The notes: generated by a model not told the origin, from the letters alone. 64,000 bases of DNA from Hyalella azteca (GCF_000764305.2 NW_025939164.1:20057-84056), one strand, 5' to 3'; positions 1-12,300 are shown, counted from the first letter of the stretch. A program made the numbers and translations.

Positions 1-14
1 ATCCTACGGCCTTC

Positions 15-168
15 TTTTTAGCGCGTTTTCTCATTTATGGAAAAAATTGCATTATTGTGCTCGTTATGTCCGTCTGTCTGTCTGTCCGTCAGTGACTATC
101 ACGTTTTCGTCCACGAGAAAATGCGCTCTCTAGCTGTCACTCAGTGCAGTGAGTACTGAGTTATATTT
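15..168 (+). repeat. Family A hairpin repeat, copy A1
   Basis: First of eight copies of a 145-240 bp dispersed repeat. The common plan is: TTTTTAGCGCATTTTCTC at the left, a GTCT/GTCC tetranucleotide run of variable length, TTTTCGTCGACGAGAAAAT, then the palindrome CTCACTGCAGTGAG and a T-rich end. The inner GCGCATTTTCTC and GAGAAAATGCGC blocks are inverted relative to each other, so the element can fold. This copy has a short tetranucleotide run and several substitutions (CGTCCACGAG for CGTCGACGAG). No coding capacity and no target-site duplication were resolved. Confidence 0.8.
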
Positions 169-203
169 GTTTTAAACTGTCAAACCCAAATGAACAAACT
201 TTA

Positions 204-258
204 CTAATCTATATCCAATTAACTAATCTATATCCAATTAACTAATCTATATCTATAT
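204..258. repeat. 19-bp tandem triplication
   Basis: Three head-to-tail copies of ACTAATCTATATCCAATTA, the last one diverged at its end. A small local duplication just downstream of repeat A1. Confidence 0.7.
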
Positions 259-407
259 AATTTTACTTCTGGTAAAATCCCGACACGAAAAGAATCCAGG
301 ATACGGCCTTCCCAAGCAACGCACGTATACGTACTTGTGTCAGGTTGTAAGCACAGAAAACCACACTCACACACACTTTGACTAATCTATAACCATTTGA
401 GAACATT

Positions 408-763
408 ATGGTAGCGCAGCCGTGCACCACCAATTTTGTAATCTACCGTGAACCACTCGGCTTTGTCCTCCTCCGGCTTTGCATAGAACCTACCGTGAAC
501 CACCAGGCCGCGGATCGAATATAACTTCCGGGAATCATTAAATTACGTAATTTTTACGTTCACCGCATCTGAGGTTAGGTTTCAGATAGCATAGTTCAGT
601 TACAAAATTTATCGTCCTTCGACGAGTGGCCGTTGGACCGAGGGCTGGTTCGACGCACGGCCTAGACATGATTGTCCAGAAGTGTTGAAGGCTACGTTCC
701 GGAAGGCAGGAATAATGATGATCCATTACATCCAGGGCAGGGGTGGTCTTCGGCAGGCGACCC
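408..763 (-). repeat. Family D dispersed repeat, copy D1
   Basis: Contains three blocks shared with 7745-8171 and 53741-54066. Block y is around 503-523 (CCAGGCCGCGGATCGAAT). Block z is at 540-582 (TTTACGTTCACCGCATCTGA). Block x is at 667-763 (CCAGAAGTGTTGAAGGCTAC). Order on the + strand is y-z-x. Short open frames on the minus strand reuse the same peptide stretches (for example ALDVMDHH and LPERSLQHF), but no intact gene is present. Confidence 0.65.
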
Positions 764-1431
764 AACATTTTACTGCACCGACAGGTTTTTTTTAACGGCA
801 TTTTTTGTCCTGCGGCCTCATCTTTTGAAGTACTGTCGCCATGTAGTTTTGTTCTGAGGCTTTCCTGTGCCAGCGGCTACTCGTTGTCTCCAAAGCCTAA
901 GTTTGGTTACACTCAGTTGAATAATACTCAATATTTAATTCTAATTTCCTAACCCATAAGATGTGTCATTTATTCAGTACATTCTCCAGGAGATGAAGAT
1001 AAATTGAATTTAGTGACGAAAACAAAATAATTTAAAAAATAATTTCTTTCAAAATAAGTACCGCAGTAAAAATGTTTTTTTTTCGTGAAAACGAGATTTG
1101 AATTTTATTTTTTATTTTCTCCGCGTTTCAAGTTATTCCAAAAGCTCCGAAACCTGGTTTTTGCTTTGTTTATTTGCACTACTTGTATCATGTGTTTATT
1201 TTTCATTTGTTTAAAGTGTCACAAGTGTCACACATCGGTAAAAATTTGAGTTAATGTTGTTTCATTTGGCCTGAATAAACATTATGAGCTTTGTGAAACT
1301 CATGAACAGTGTTATATTTGACAAATATTGTTTTCATCAAAATCTAAATTTCTCTCTCGGCTGCTTCGAAACGACTGTCTGCGGTAAATTATAAATTAGA
1401 GCAATTTCCTACATGTTTATTCGACCGCTTT
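764..1431. other. AT-rich spacer, nothing recognised
   Basis: No open frame, splice pattern or repeat convinced me here. Homopolymer-rich AT sequence. Confidence 0.5.
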
Positions 1432-1508
1432 AGCTGTGAATGTTCTGCCCTGTTGAGAATCGGTGACAGACCTACCGCCCAATGAAAGCTGAAACCGTTA
1501 TTATTAAT
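1432..1508 (+). repeat. Family C SINE 3' fragment
   Basis: Matches the 3' part of the SINE at 37718-37920: GCTGTGAATGTTCTG, then AGAATCGG, then a GCTGAAACCG-like segment followed by a TTATTATTAA tail. The tRNA-like head is missing, as expected of a 5'-truncated insertion. Confidence 0.7.
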
Positions 1509-3670
1509 TAAATTTCGGAGGGCTACATAATATGACTATTTCGACTCTCGCTAAAAGGCTGCTGTCTTTGACTCTAAAAGTAGGATGGCTGTCGATCCTT
1601 CTTACTTGAAATCTTTAATACAACGAAACGTCTTGCTCGCTATTTCTATAAAAGATAAACATTGTATAGCGGTCAACTGCTAACAAAATTCATGAAGGCC
1701 TCAGGAGAAGAAACGGTCGGTACAAGGCTTGTTAGCTCTCGTTCAAAGCAGCGCGATCAGGGAGGCCCACTGACTCCGCGCCCACATCTGCTCTGATTAC
1801 AATTAATGGATGAACTTGTTTGACCATCCGGAATGGATGAACTTGCTTGACTATAGGACGTACCTACTGGTGACGCATCAATTCATTATCCCTAAGGCAA
1901 TGAGAGTTACGTCTTCCAGAGACCCATAATGGAGGTAAAATTATGGCACACTGTGAATTGTAATTCTAATTAAATATAGGAGAAAACGTACAATGCATTC
2001 AATTCTAAACAGATAACTCTTGAAAGTCTGGGCTCTACGTTCCAACAGGGATTGCAAATGGATTAGGTGTTCTTTGTACTCTCAGGTACGCATGTGCAAA
2101 AAAAATTATTTAGGCTAAAGCTTGAGCCTCTGAGAAAATGGAAAATGACTAATCCTTACGTACGACAAGAACTGAAACATATAATTTTCTAGCTCCGCCC
2201 GAGTTTGAATAGAAAGAGGACCAATATATTTTTATTCGAGCGGTACATCGGCCCCTCGTATTCCTATTTGGAGTATACATATTGACGTTCAAAGAAGAGT
2301 AACTGAGTAACTCTGTAAAACATGATGAACGGATAGATGCACATGCGTTCTATTAATAGATAAATCAATTTCAGTTGGTCAAATTTAAACAATAATTGCA
2401 TTGCATTCTTAAAGAGTTGCATCAGAGCATTCAGAACGATATGATATAAGCAGTGATGAAAAGAAGTAATGCTTTTTCTTTCAAATCGGCTGCGGTTTTC
2501 AATCAGATGGTGAAGTTTGCTGAGGACGTGCAAAAAATATAGCTCCTTCCAGCATACAAGTCTTTTAAGGAGGTTAATGATTAACAATTTTTCTCGCAAC
2601 TTTGCGTAATCACACAATAGAACACCGATAAGAACGTAAATGAAGCCAGCTTATCATTAATATCACGGGTATACAAATAAATTGCTTTGTGTTTTCCACT
2701 AACTCAGAAGGTCCCATTTTCGTGTTCTGCAGAAATTTCGGGGAGCGGGGATTACAATTTCTTCCTTGGGGATCTCAATCCGAAGATGACGCGACTCTAC
2801 TTGAATAAATGTACTAAAGTTATAATGACTGTGTTATTCAGTCAGCAGTGCGTGTATTCAACAGGAGACACGCAGAAAAAGCATAGCGGCGGTCCAAAGC
2901 GAAAGCTTTTTTTATAGATCCGCAGCTCATTACGCTATTCAAACTCCCATTTTGATATGCACGTAGTTTTGGCACTCATTAATCCCGCGCACCTCCGAGT
3001 TTTGTAAGATAGAATTTATATTGTAATGTGAAAAGGAATATGGAGACTAACGTAAAAAGAAATATGGGACTAGCATGTAACCCAGAACGTCGCGTGTTAG
3101 ATGCACATTGTAATGCTGAATCTACTCATGGAGCAGCGCATGAATAATGAAGATCATGCTGACACATTTCACTGGTACATGTCGAGGTGCAAATTCAGCT
3201 GAACACACTCAGTTGTGATCATTTGCGATCTTAAGTCATCAATCGCATCATCAATCGTCTTAGCAAATAGGGAGCATCTGTTTAGGAGCTTCGCCACTTC
3301 ACCTGAACTAACGCTGAGCACGGAGGATATGCTCTTCATAACAGACGAACATCTATGTGTGATGAAAAAAATTTTGTTAAAACACAAATTGAGACTTCTC
3401 GCACATAACTTTCCTTGTAAAAAATAGAAAATTTGAACATACTTCTATCATCTTCGGTTATAATTCCACTTTATTTTATATCTTTTTATTTTTTCAACCA
3501 GAAAGTTGAGATTTTCTTGATGAACAGTCAAATCTAAATGTCAACATTTGATTGTGAAGCGGATGGCATCTAGCGGAGCTAGATGCCATTGGCAGTGGAG
3601 ACAAATGATCTCTGACAGACAGCTGTAGGCACGCGATCGACAAATAAAACCAACTGTTTCAATAATATCA
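1509..3670. other. Intergenic, no supported gene
   Basis: Several short open frames occur (the longest at 2264-2617, minus strand), but none has splice context, a recognisable domain or a composition unlike background. A region around 3169-3427 is open on both strands, which is also unconvincing. Confidence 0.45.
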
Positions 3671-3676
3671 TGAAGC

Positions 3677-3710
3677 TATAAAGCCACATCATGTATCGTA
3701 CCAAGTCACA
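3677..3710 (+). promoter_or_regulatory. Candidate core promoter (TATA + initiator)
   Basis: TATAAAG lies at 3677-3683 and an initiator-like TCACA starts at 3706, about 29 bp downstream. This is the usual TATA-to-start spacing for arthropod promoters. It would give a 5' leader of about 80 bases before the ATG at 3786. Confidence 0.5.
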
Positions 3711-3785
3711 GGTCTTCTAACAGCCTTTCGTTCACGACGCGTTTTGCCTTAGCCTCTGACCGTTCAAGCCTTTACGACTACCAAC

Positions 3786-5413
3786 ATGATGAAATCTGTC
3801 GGTCTTGTTCTTCTTCTCACAGCAACCTTTGCCTACTCCGGTGCTGAAGGGTAGGTGAACTCAGTAAATGCATTCGAACGCTGTGCTCTCCCCTCCTGTT
3901 CACCTTTATCCTAAATTATTAGATAATATTGCTATGTGCTCTAATTTTTTACAGCCACGACAAATAATTGCTAAAAACGTTTCATTTAGAGCTTTGAATA
4001 TTTTTTATTTTATATTGACTAAAATGGGAAATATTTACTAAAATGGGAAAAGTTCATCATTTGATGTTACTCAGCTGGTGTACTTATTGCTATTCATTTC
4101 TCTACCACAGCACCAATGCGTGTGCAAATGCCCTCAACAATAATGTGATGAACGCAGACCTGAATTCTGCATTCAGCGCCTGCATGTCGGACCCGGCAGG
4201 ACTTGCCGCCTTGACTGCCATCGGAGGTTAGATATTGCAAGATTTATTGCTGTACATTGGTTGATCTAAAATTTAATACCATTGCGCTGCTCTGTGGGTA
4301 ATTCACCTAATAGATTTTTTGTAATTATGGATATATTTCACAAAATTGATTTTTTTTTGTTTCCGAAACTCAGTTCCAGGCTTTCCCTTTTAATTATCGG
4401 CGTTATCTGGCGACGCATCTTAAAATAGTGAGTGAACTATTATAAATTCATGAGATATCTAGAACAATAGGTATCAATAATTTACGTGTTCTGCAGGTAA
4501 TTCTGGCTGCGGAGGCTACAACTTCGCTGTCGGCGCTCTCAAGTGCGAAGTCGGCGCAGCTCCCTTCTTGAAATGTATAGCGGGAAAACTTGGTTACGTA
4601 AGTCAGGAAATATCGCTAAGGTGCCTTTTCATCATGAGTCATGAACTTCACTTTGAATTTTAGCTGACATTATTTGTGGTGTTGAACGTGACAGCTCATA
4701 ATGTGACCAACGCTATATTTGGTGCACCATCAAAGATATCTATTTCAAACAATTTCGTAAGTTATAAAATTATATTACTAAGTTACAATTCTCGTAAATG
4801 TGACTATAGCACCCATTCATTTCTAGCTGAACGCTGATGGCTCGATCAACAACACAAAGATCTTAGCCCAGTTCAAGACTTGGGCCACCAGCGACCCCAA
4901 GTGCAACGTTGCTCAGTACAACTTCGCTGTGAATAAATGTGGCACTACCATCAACAACTACGCGGTGAGTTTTTCTTGCCTTAGCCGCACACGCGCAAAG
5001 TTATTTCACATCATGACTATAAGTTGTGGTTATTTTTCACTGAATTCATATCATATGTTAACTTAGGAGACGAGTGATATTTTGATTCGCGAGTATGTGG
5101 AAACTTAGGACAATTATTTTTAGTTCCTGTGAAAATGCGTGTCGAAACTTCAAATTAGCCAGGAAGTTTCTGTGATCTGGTAATCCCCTTTTCTGATGCC
5201 AATGTGACATACGATTACTTATGAATCAATGTCGCATATCGGATGCTGCGTAAAGTTTTTCTGCAATTCTAAGCATTCATTCACTTCTATCTACTACAAA
5301 TGATGCATCACTTGATGACATGAACGTTTTTAATTGATATATTGAACTACTGCAAACAGTTCCTGGCGAAGGCCGCTTGCATCGCCACGGCGACGGACCA
5401 GTACACTGGCTGA
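3786..5413 (+). CDS. Secreted cysteine-rich protein with internal duplication, 5 exons
   Basis: Exons 3786-3850, 4111-4226, 4497-4597, 4827-4964 and 5360-5413 join in frame through GT-AG introns to give 157 residues. Residues 1-22 are a clear signal peptide (MMKSVGLVLLLTATFAYS start), so the product should be secreted. The mature protein has eight cysteines (26, 46, 65, 77, 87, 120, 132, 147). It contains two related halves. Each has an NAD start (36 and 96), then a DP pair, then C-x11-C with the shared core YNFAV (68-72 and 125-129) and a further cysteine. I do not recognise the family. Odorant-binding proteins are similar in size and secretion, but their C-x3-C pair is absent. AATAAA at 5620-5625 is a candidate polyadenylation signal. 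Starting at the second ATG would remove only one residue. Function unknown. Confidence 0.8.
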
Positions 5414-6900
5414 CCTTCGCAATCTGGTCCTCATTCCTTCATATTATACGCGGCTTTGAAGTGTTCGCAACAGCTGTACAATAATAATACCATATACTAT
5501 ATATCATATATCACATACCATATACCATATATCATTCTTAGGGGACCTCTTTCTCCAGTCAATGCATCCACGTGCAGTAAAAATTGTCTAATCGGAAGTT
5601 AATTGGAACTAGGTGAAACAATAAATTCACTAAAATCCTAAATAAAATCATATTAACAATTATCATTATATTTAAAAGTGAAATTGAAACACTCTTGGAG
5701 AAATGAAACATTTCGCTTTGTACTAATATATTTTGTGTCAAGAAATTTCTATTTGATGCACTTGAAATTATTAGAATTCGAGAAGTTCAAAGTAATGTGG
5801 CTTGAATGTAAGTTCGAATAAATAAGCGTGTAACCAATCATTATAAACTTATATATAATCAGAAATAAGAATGTTTTAAGCGTTCCTTGCACTTCAAAAT
5901 TAGTACTTGATGTTGTCCTTTAAACCTCTGCACTTGTTTTTTCTTCTCCCAACAGGTTGAAAAAGTTTCTTAACAGTTCAACAATGGAATTTTCAACACA
6001 TTATGTGCATGAACGTTGTTTTAATTGGCCAATTTGTTGTGGATAAAATGTTGGGTTGTCTGTTGTCCAAATCTTTCCAAGTTGAACGCGCATTCAAATC
6101 AAGAGGTAATTAAAAAATTTATCAAACAAATTACACATAAGAAAAGTAAACACAAAAGACCAAAGAAACCAATAGCTAAATTTAAATGGCAGAGATACGA
6201 TGCACTTAGTTTCGAGAGACACATCACTGTCTGTAACTTGAAGTAAGTTTCACGTACATGCATTTGGGGACAGAGAAACGTTAGAGAGACGTCGTAAGGG
6301 CCTAAAAAGAAGGAAATGATTACTGGAATGAAAAAGAGTGGTTGCACAGAAGCCATATATGCACGTCGAATCCCATTTGTTTCTACAATAAAACATGAAA
6401 TACACAGCATTCATTGTCAATTAGAGCAATTTCTTGATCGATAAATGGAATAATTTTGATCAAGAGTGATCATTACTAGAAAGTACTCAAATGCTATTAA
6501 CTTCAATGCGATCATCCTGAGCGAAAGACATGACTATTCTTGCGATTTGATAGAACTCGAGAGTCATCGTTTTGTTTCAGACGGAAAAAATATTTCCTAA
6601 CATTCTTGAAAAGTTTACCAATATTTGTTACATTGCTTTGAATCAACCCGATTTATGTTCAAGGCGATCGACATCTCTATAGATCATTTATACCACACTT
6701 CTGGATAAGAATACGACTACGGCTTCGAAATACAAATAGCGTTATCAGACAGTATACGTTAATTTCGGAGGTTTTTAGCCTTTTCATGATTAGGTCTTGC
6801 TAAATATATAGATGATTTGTAGATTTAGTTTCATTTGTTATAACTTTACTACCGGTATTCATTGATCTGCAATTGCTTTAATTTAACCACGATGCGTCCG
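5414..6900. other. 3' flank and AT-rich spacer
   Basis: Begins with the likely 3' UTR of the secreted-protein gene, including a TATA/CATA-rich microsatellite around 5490-5535 and AATAAA at 5620. Beyond that I see no supported gene. The open frames at 6025-6410 overlap on opposite strands and have no splice context. Confidence 0.5.
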
Positions 6901-6939
6901 AATCGTCTCAGGCTTTACTAGGACTATTCTCGTATACAA

Positions 6940-7640
6940 GTTCTCGTATGAAATGGGGTACGAAAAAAAAGTACAGAGAGAGGGTTGTAATGAAACACTG
7001 GTACGTGGTACATTTGATGTTGAATTAGGGAATTTCAGTTCACATCTTACGCTAACAAAAATTTGTAGTACAAGAAAAAAATCGAACACAATCTCCTACT
7101 TTAACCAGAAACCTTGGCCCAGTGCAGTTCCGTTGAGTAGTGCGACCGTCGTAAACGACCGTACTTTTCGTACACGTTTGCGACCGTATTCCCAGCGGCC
7201 GTAGCGCAGCCGCAGCCGCGCATCCCCGTTGCCCGTGGTCGTTCTTCCTCCATAGCCGTCGTTTCTCACAGATATACGTAGTGTCTCGTACCGCGCTGAT
7301 GACCGTACCGATGATATACTTCTTGCGCAGTGTTCGAAGGCAGGTCTAAACTCTACTGTGAATATCGTCGAGGGCCCTGTTGCACAACTGTTGCACAAAT
7401 ATCGTCGTAGGCCCACAACCGTAGCTATAAATATTGACCGTACAAATAAGCGAAGTACCGGCCGTTGTTCGTAGATTTCTGACGTTATCATATCGTATCG
7501 TAATGGTATGAACATCTCAAAGTTCCGCGCGGCCGTTTTTTCTGACCCCGCCGGCCAGGGCCGTCACCTACGTCTGCGGAGGTGGCTGCATACCGTACTG
7601 GCGTGACGGTCATCGCAGTACGTAGAACAACCTTTTGGCG
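6940..7640. other. CpG-rich unclassified block
   Basis: This stretch is far richer in CpG than its flanks, with recurring CGTA/GACCG/TACGGTC words on both strands. A minus-strand open frame (7096-7515) crosses it but is arginine-rich and has no recognisable domain. It may be a decayed DNA transposon; termini could not be placed. Confidence 0.3.
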
Positions 7641-7655
7641 CGAATTTTAGGGTCC

Positions 7656-7712
7656 TGACATAACATAACATAGTGATGTCGGCGCTGAAGTGTAGGCCTG
7701 ATGTGGCCTACA
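7656..7712 (-). repeat. LINE/SINE-type 3' tail (family T)
   Basis: On the minus strand this reads AGGCCACATCAGGCCTACAC, then CAGCGCCGACATCACTATG, then a TTATG microsatellite. The same tail occurs at 29717-29790, 38836-38900 and, diverged, 41408-41480. It looks like the 3' recognition end of a retroposon. Confidence 0.65.
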
Positions 7713-7744
7713 TCATTCTGCTTTGAATATTTTGAAATCTATAC

Positions 7745-8171
7745 CCCCTAGACACGAGGGGGGACCCGCCAGACACAAAATCTCATTCCCTGGCCACCGC
7801 TCGAACTGGAACTTGCGCGCAACAGCCTTCGACCACCCGGCTATGTCCTCCTCCGGCCTTTGCATAAAAACTGCCGTACACCACCAGACCGCGGACCGAA
7901 TATGACTTCCGGGCATCGTTTGCAGGGCTCCGGCGCGCTGCATCCGAGTGATGCTGAATTTTTTCGCGGTACGGGGGACGATGCTAGGCCATTCGATCGC
8001 CGGGTAATTCTCTTGACGGCTGATTGGTCTAATTCAATGGATTCGTTCTGTCTGGTGGCTTTCGGCTGCCTATATGATTGTCCAGAAGTGTTGAAGGCTA
8101 CGTTCCTGAAGACAGGAATCATGATGGTTCATCACATCCCGGGCAGTGGTGGTCATCGGCAGGCGACCCAC
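7745..8171 (-). repeat. Family D dispersed repeat, copy D2
   Basis: Carries block y (7882-7904) and block x (8073-8170) of the family seen at 408-763, with about 170 bp of different sequence between them. Minus-strand short frames again show the shared peptide GSHIRSA-WWCT. No intact frame. Confidence 0.65.
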
Positions 8172-8810
8172 TGCAGACACTCACGTACAGTTCGAGGCTA
8201 TGAGAATGTACTTCTTGACTACAAATTCGGGTACAAGTAAGGTTTCATCTTCATTATATTGACTAGTTGATTATTACATTTTCTACTAACGATTTATTTA
8301 TATTACATATTACCTGAATGAAGTCTTGTTGCGTCAATGTTGCTAGGCCACATTAATCCTTGTGTATGAAATAACTCTTAATTCAATATTATTATTATTA
8401 AAAAAAATAGAAAATTAAACATTTCTATGCTGAAGCTACAAATGAAAAAACATTTCTAATTTTCGAATTTATTTTCCAAACCAAGATAATTTATTTCAAT
8501 CAAGAAGGTGAGCAACACTTGGATGTGGTCTCCCATCGCGGTCGCGGTCATGGCCGAGACAACAAAGTAGACTGGGAATGAACGGACCCCAACGGCGTCT
8601 AATACAATCAGCAGTGCTCGCGGACGGCGAGCTATTTCTACTCCCTACTTGCAGACGCTGGATGCGAGTCGTTGTTTTCGTTTGTGTGTCAAGTTTAGCC
8701 GATCTGATACCTTTAAAAGATAAAAATAAACTAGCACAAAATGACTCCACCAATAAATCATAGATGTCTTAGTATCATTGATTGACACGTTTATCAGATT
8801 CTTCATGTTC
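8172..8810. other. AT-rich spacer, nothing firm
   Basis: A short motif at 8577-8608 (CGGACCCCAACGGCG) recurs around 18712-18745. Otherwise no supported feature. Confidence 0.4.
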
Positions 8811-8945
8811 AGGGGCCATACTTTCAAAATTAGCTAAGTGAACGTAAGTACTTAAGATCTATTTTCTTGTCTATGATTGGTGGATTTTGCTTTGAAGGCC
8901 GTCAATGATTGACGATCTCTTAACTTTTTTTGAAAGTATAGGCCC
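8811..8945 (+). mobile_element. Family B MITE, copy B1 (internally deleted)
   Basis: Terminal inverted repeats GGGGCCATACTTTCAAAA and TTTTTGAAAGTATAGGCCC enclose a conserved core (CTAAGTGAACGTAAGTACTT, AAGGCCGTCAATGATTG, ACGATCTCTTAACTTTTT). About 10 bp of the core (GGCTGATGAACT) is missing compared with the copies at 22562 and 38499. No coding capacity. Confidence 0.8.
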
Positions 8946-10203
8946 AGGTCTAGCCGGAATTACATGAATCTATTGCGGTGGTTGTAACTCTCTTATTATT
9001 CTATATAATTTGTGATGGATGAGTTGCGGCAAGGAAACGATATTCATTTAGTTATAACAATTTGTTCGCCGATGTTTCGCAACTTTGTTCAGATAATGCG
9101 TGTGTTATAACAAGAGACTTCGACTTTTAATGCTCTTTTTAAAACTCAATGAGCGCAATGGAAAAATATTAGCTTCCAGTAAGGGTAGAAATCTCACAGA
9201 TTACTCAAAGATATATTATGTGGCATCATGTGCAAATTAGATGAGCATGAAAGCGTCATACTGAAAATTCGATAAGATTGAATCTAAAGCATCTAAATTT
9301 CAAAATCTATTGAGATGCACATGAGTCGTTTGCAAGCAATTTAGGTACCGATAAAATTCAAAGTATGGCCGATTGACGTTTTCACTGTAAAAAATTGCAA
9401 ATTATGCGACAACTTTCTTCTTAGATTCCAGCTTTAAGTTTTCACAATCGAATTGGATCTTGATATAGTATCAAAAGAAGTAGGAACATTTTGAAATGAG
9501 CTAATATGCATATCAGTGTTAAGTCGAACGAAGGCAGGGCTGTCGCATAGCATTTGTTGCAATGAACGCATGATTTGAAGCACCAAACCATTATCATTAC
9601 TTTTCATTCGTTAAGTGCAATTATAGATCATGTTCGATTAAATGACCGTTTGATTGCCGTGCTGTAGGCTCCGAGGTTGACCCAAAAAGATATGGCGCGC
9701 AATGCTGAGATTTACCAAAAGCACGTGAATTCGAACAACGCGATTTAAGCGAAGATTTTTTCAATAATCTTAGATCGTTACATATATTTAAAAGGCGAAA
9801 TTACGCAGAGTTAGTTTAACTACGCAATAAGCGCAATTAAACATATTTGGCTTGATAAATGCAAAGGTTTCGATTGATTGAATATAAAAACTGCGTAGAT
9901 TCTACAAGTTCAATGAGTTAAAGAAAAACAGCAGAAAAAGAGCCAAAAACGCTTGTCACTAACAATAATTTGAATTATAAAAAAAAATAAACACTCATAT
10001 TTCATTTGATTCGCTCGATGAGGATAGTTTCACTATTTATGAGAAAATTACTATGTTAGAAAAAAATTAAATTTAAATTTAAAAACTCGGTTAAGTTAGG
10101 CTTATCAACATTACAAATGGGAACTCCTTTCGCACGTTGCTTACGGCACGACCCATCGGCGTATTGCAGGGGGTCTTCTTTCCCGGACTAATTCCGCTAT
10201 TAC
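8946..10203. other. AT-rich spacer, nothing recognised
   Basis: No supported gene, repeat boundary or structured element seen. Confidence 0.5.
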
Positions 10204-10446
10204 TTTTTAGCGCATTTTCTCATTTATGGGAAAAATGCACTATTGTGCTCGCCATGTCCGTCTGTCCGTCCATCTGTCCGTCCGTCTATCCGTCCGTCTG
10301 TCCGTCAGTCTGTCCGTCAGTCTGTCCGTCCGTCTGTCCGTCCGTCTGTCCGTCCGTCTGTATGTCCGTCCGTGACTTCACGTTTTCGTCGACGAGAAAA
10401 TGCGCTCTCTGTCACTCACTGCAGTTAGTACCGAGTTATATTTTTT
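10204..10446 (+). repeat. Family A hairpin repeat, copy A2 (longest tetranucleotide run)
   Basis: Same plan as 15-168. The GTCC/GTCT run is expanded to roughly 110 bp, making this the longest copy. The Pro-Ser-Val repeat peptides that can be read through it are products of the microsatellite, not a gene. Confidence 0.85.
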
Positions 10447-11638
10447 CAATTACGTTGGCCAGCAGAAATTTATGATGGTGATACTTCCTTATTACATTTT
10501 AAACAGTACAAAATAGAAAAATCGAATTTTTACACCGTAACCTACAGAGTTACTAGTAAATATTGAATTATAGGTTTTTTCTTAGCCGCGAACTTGGCCA
10601 TTTCTATGCCTTTTTGCAACCTGGTCGGTCGTACCGCACTCAACGTGTTAAATATCAAGTAAGTTTTTATCAATAAATTTTATTGTTAGCCTAACAAAAG
10701 TTCTAACAACTCATTACAAATTATTTTAAAAAATATCATAAATTTTACTACCAATTATTCGTGCTTATTCTTTTAACAATATTCATTTTCAATGATCTGG
10801 TGCAATTTGGAATCAGAATTTCTGAATTCACATTTATTTTGAGGAAATCTTCACGGAGCAAAATGCAGCTAAAATACTATAATTCTACTATTTTATTGTT
10901 AAAAGCTCCACAAGCAGTCGCAGTTAATAACAAAAATTAGCTAACAAATAACAGCAAACCTGGGAAATGAGAACGAAAAATAAAATCGAAAACATTTCCT
11001 TGTGTTTCTAGATTATGTTTTTCGCGTCGCCCAAAGCAGACAAAATTATTTCCATAGAATAATGCATATATCTTCCTATTTGAAATAATACAAACCTCAT
11101 CAAAACCTCCTCATACAAACCTCATCATCGGAAAAATCTGGGATTATTTTGAAGTAAAATTCAATGCATAGCTAATGGTAACCGGAACGTCTGTATTGCT
11201 TGCTGATGAAAGGCATTCACTACACTTATCATACGGTAAAATAAGTAACCTGGTAAAATCTTTTACGTTCACTAAGTGCACTTTGAGTTCGGGTTGTTAA
11301 ATGGCAGGTTTATTGCGCTCTGGAAAACCTTTAACTCGACACAAAACGACGTGCCTCTCACGGACGAGCTGTACCAAACACACGTGTGTTAAGGAACGCA
11401 GCTGATCAAGTAGCTATATTCGGTGTCGTTTCTCTGTTGTTCTTTCTTATTATAATATTGTTATCTGGTACATTGTCGTAGTAGTAGAACAATTTAATTT
11501 ATATTTATAAATTCATGTCTACCTTCTTGCTCGAGCTTCAATTAATTGCATTTATTAATTAGTGAGTGTTGTTAAAAATACTACCTAATATTGAATATTA
11601 TATTATATTATTATTATTCTACTTATATTAAAAATACT
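10447..11638. other. AT-rich spacer, nothing recognised
   Basis: Contains a short direct repeat (CAAACCTCATCA, twice near 11093-11127). No gene support. Confidence 0.45.
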
Positions 11639-11784
11639 AAAAAATGCACTGTTGCATGTGCTCGCCATGTCCGTCTGTCTGTCTGTCTGTCCGTCTGTCC
11701 GTCCGTCCGTGACCTCAAGTTTTCGTCGACGAGAAAATGCGCTCTCTGTCACTCACTGCAGTGAGTACTGAGTTATATTTTTTT
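11639..11784 (+). repeat. Family A hairpin repeat, copy A3 (5'-truncated)
   Basis: Starts inside the element (AAAAATGCACT) and keeps the tetranucleotide run, the CGTCGACGAGAAAATGCGC block and the CTCACTGCAGTGAG palindrome. It faces copy A4, 340 bp away, in inverted orientation. Confidence 0.85.
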
Positions 11785-12123
11785 CTTATAATTCGATCGG
11801 CATTGACATCTGTCTGCTGTGCTACATAATTTAAACAATATTTAAAAGAAAACTCTCTTCCATCAACCTTAGTTTAAAATTCTTACGTATATTTTAAATA
11901 TATACCCGAAGTTAAAAAATGTTCATAGAAAAATTCATTGGTGAATTTTTTGATTTTGCCTTTCAAATTTTATGCGTTATTTCTCAAATATTTGAAATTA
12001 ATCGAGAAATTTCATTCAATCTTTCAATATCATATAATGTGACTATATTTGAAGTTATTTGACATAAATTTTTCATTATTTCGAAAAATGTTAGCGTCCA
12101 TAAAAATAACTGCATCGAAAATA

Positions 12124-12300
12124 AAAAAAAATATAACTCAGTACTCACTGCAGTGAGTGACAGAGAGCGCATTTTCTCGTCGACGAAAACTTGAGGTCAC
12201 GGACAGCTAGACGGACGGACAGACGGACAGACAGACAGACAGACGGACATGGCGAGCACAATAGTGCATTTTTTCCATAAATAAGAAAATGCGCTAAAAA
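12124..12300 (-). repeat. Family A hairpin repeat, copy A4
   Basis: Near-complete minus-strand copy, inverted relative to A3. The ends read AAATATAACTCAGTACTCAC on the left and AGAAAATGCGCTAAAAA on the right. Confidence 0.85.

Noticed and set aside
2264..2617. 117-codon minus-strand open frame
   Set aside because: No domain, no start or splice context, Leu/Phe/Tyr-rich as random AT-rich sequence would give.
3169..3427. Overlapping frames on both strands near 3.3 kb
   Set aside because: Mutually overlapping, no splice signals in phase and no recognised domain.
3786..5413. Calling the secreted protein an odorant-binding protein
   Set aside because: Size and signal peptide fit, but the C-x3-C pair and the spacing to the last cysteines do not.
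7096..7515. 139-codon minus-strand open frame
   Set aside because: Arginine-rich product of a CpG-rich block that is also open on the other strand; looks like decayed repeat.
10137..10475. 112-codon open frame with Pro-Ser-Val repeats
   Set aside because: It is the GTCC/GTCT microsatellite of repeat A2 read in frame; other copies break it.
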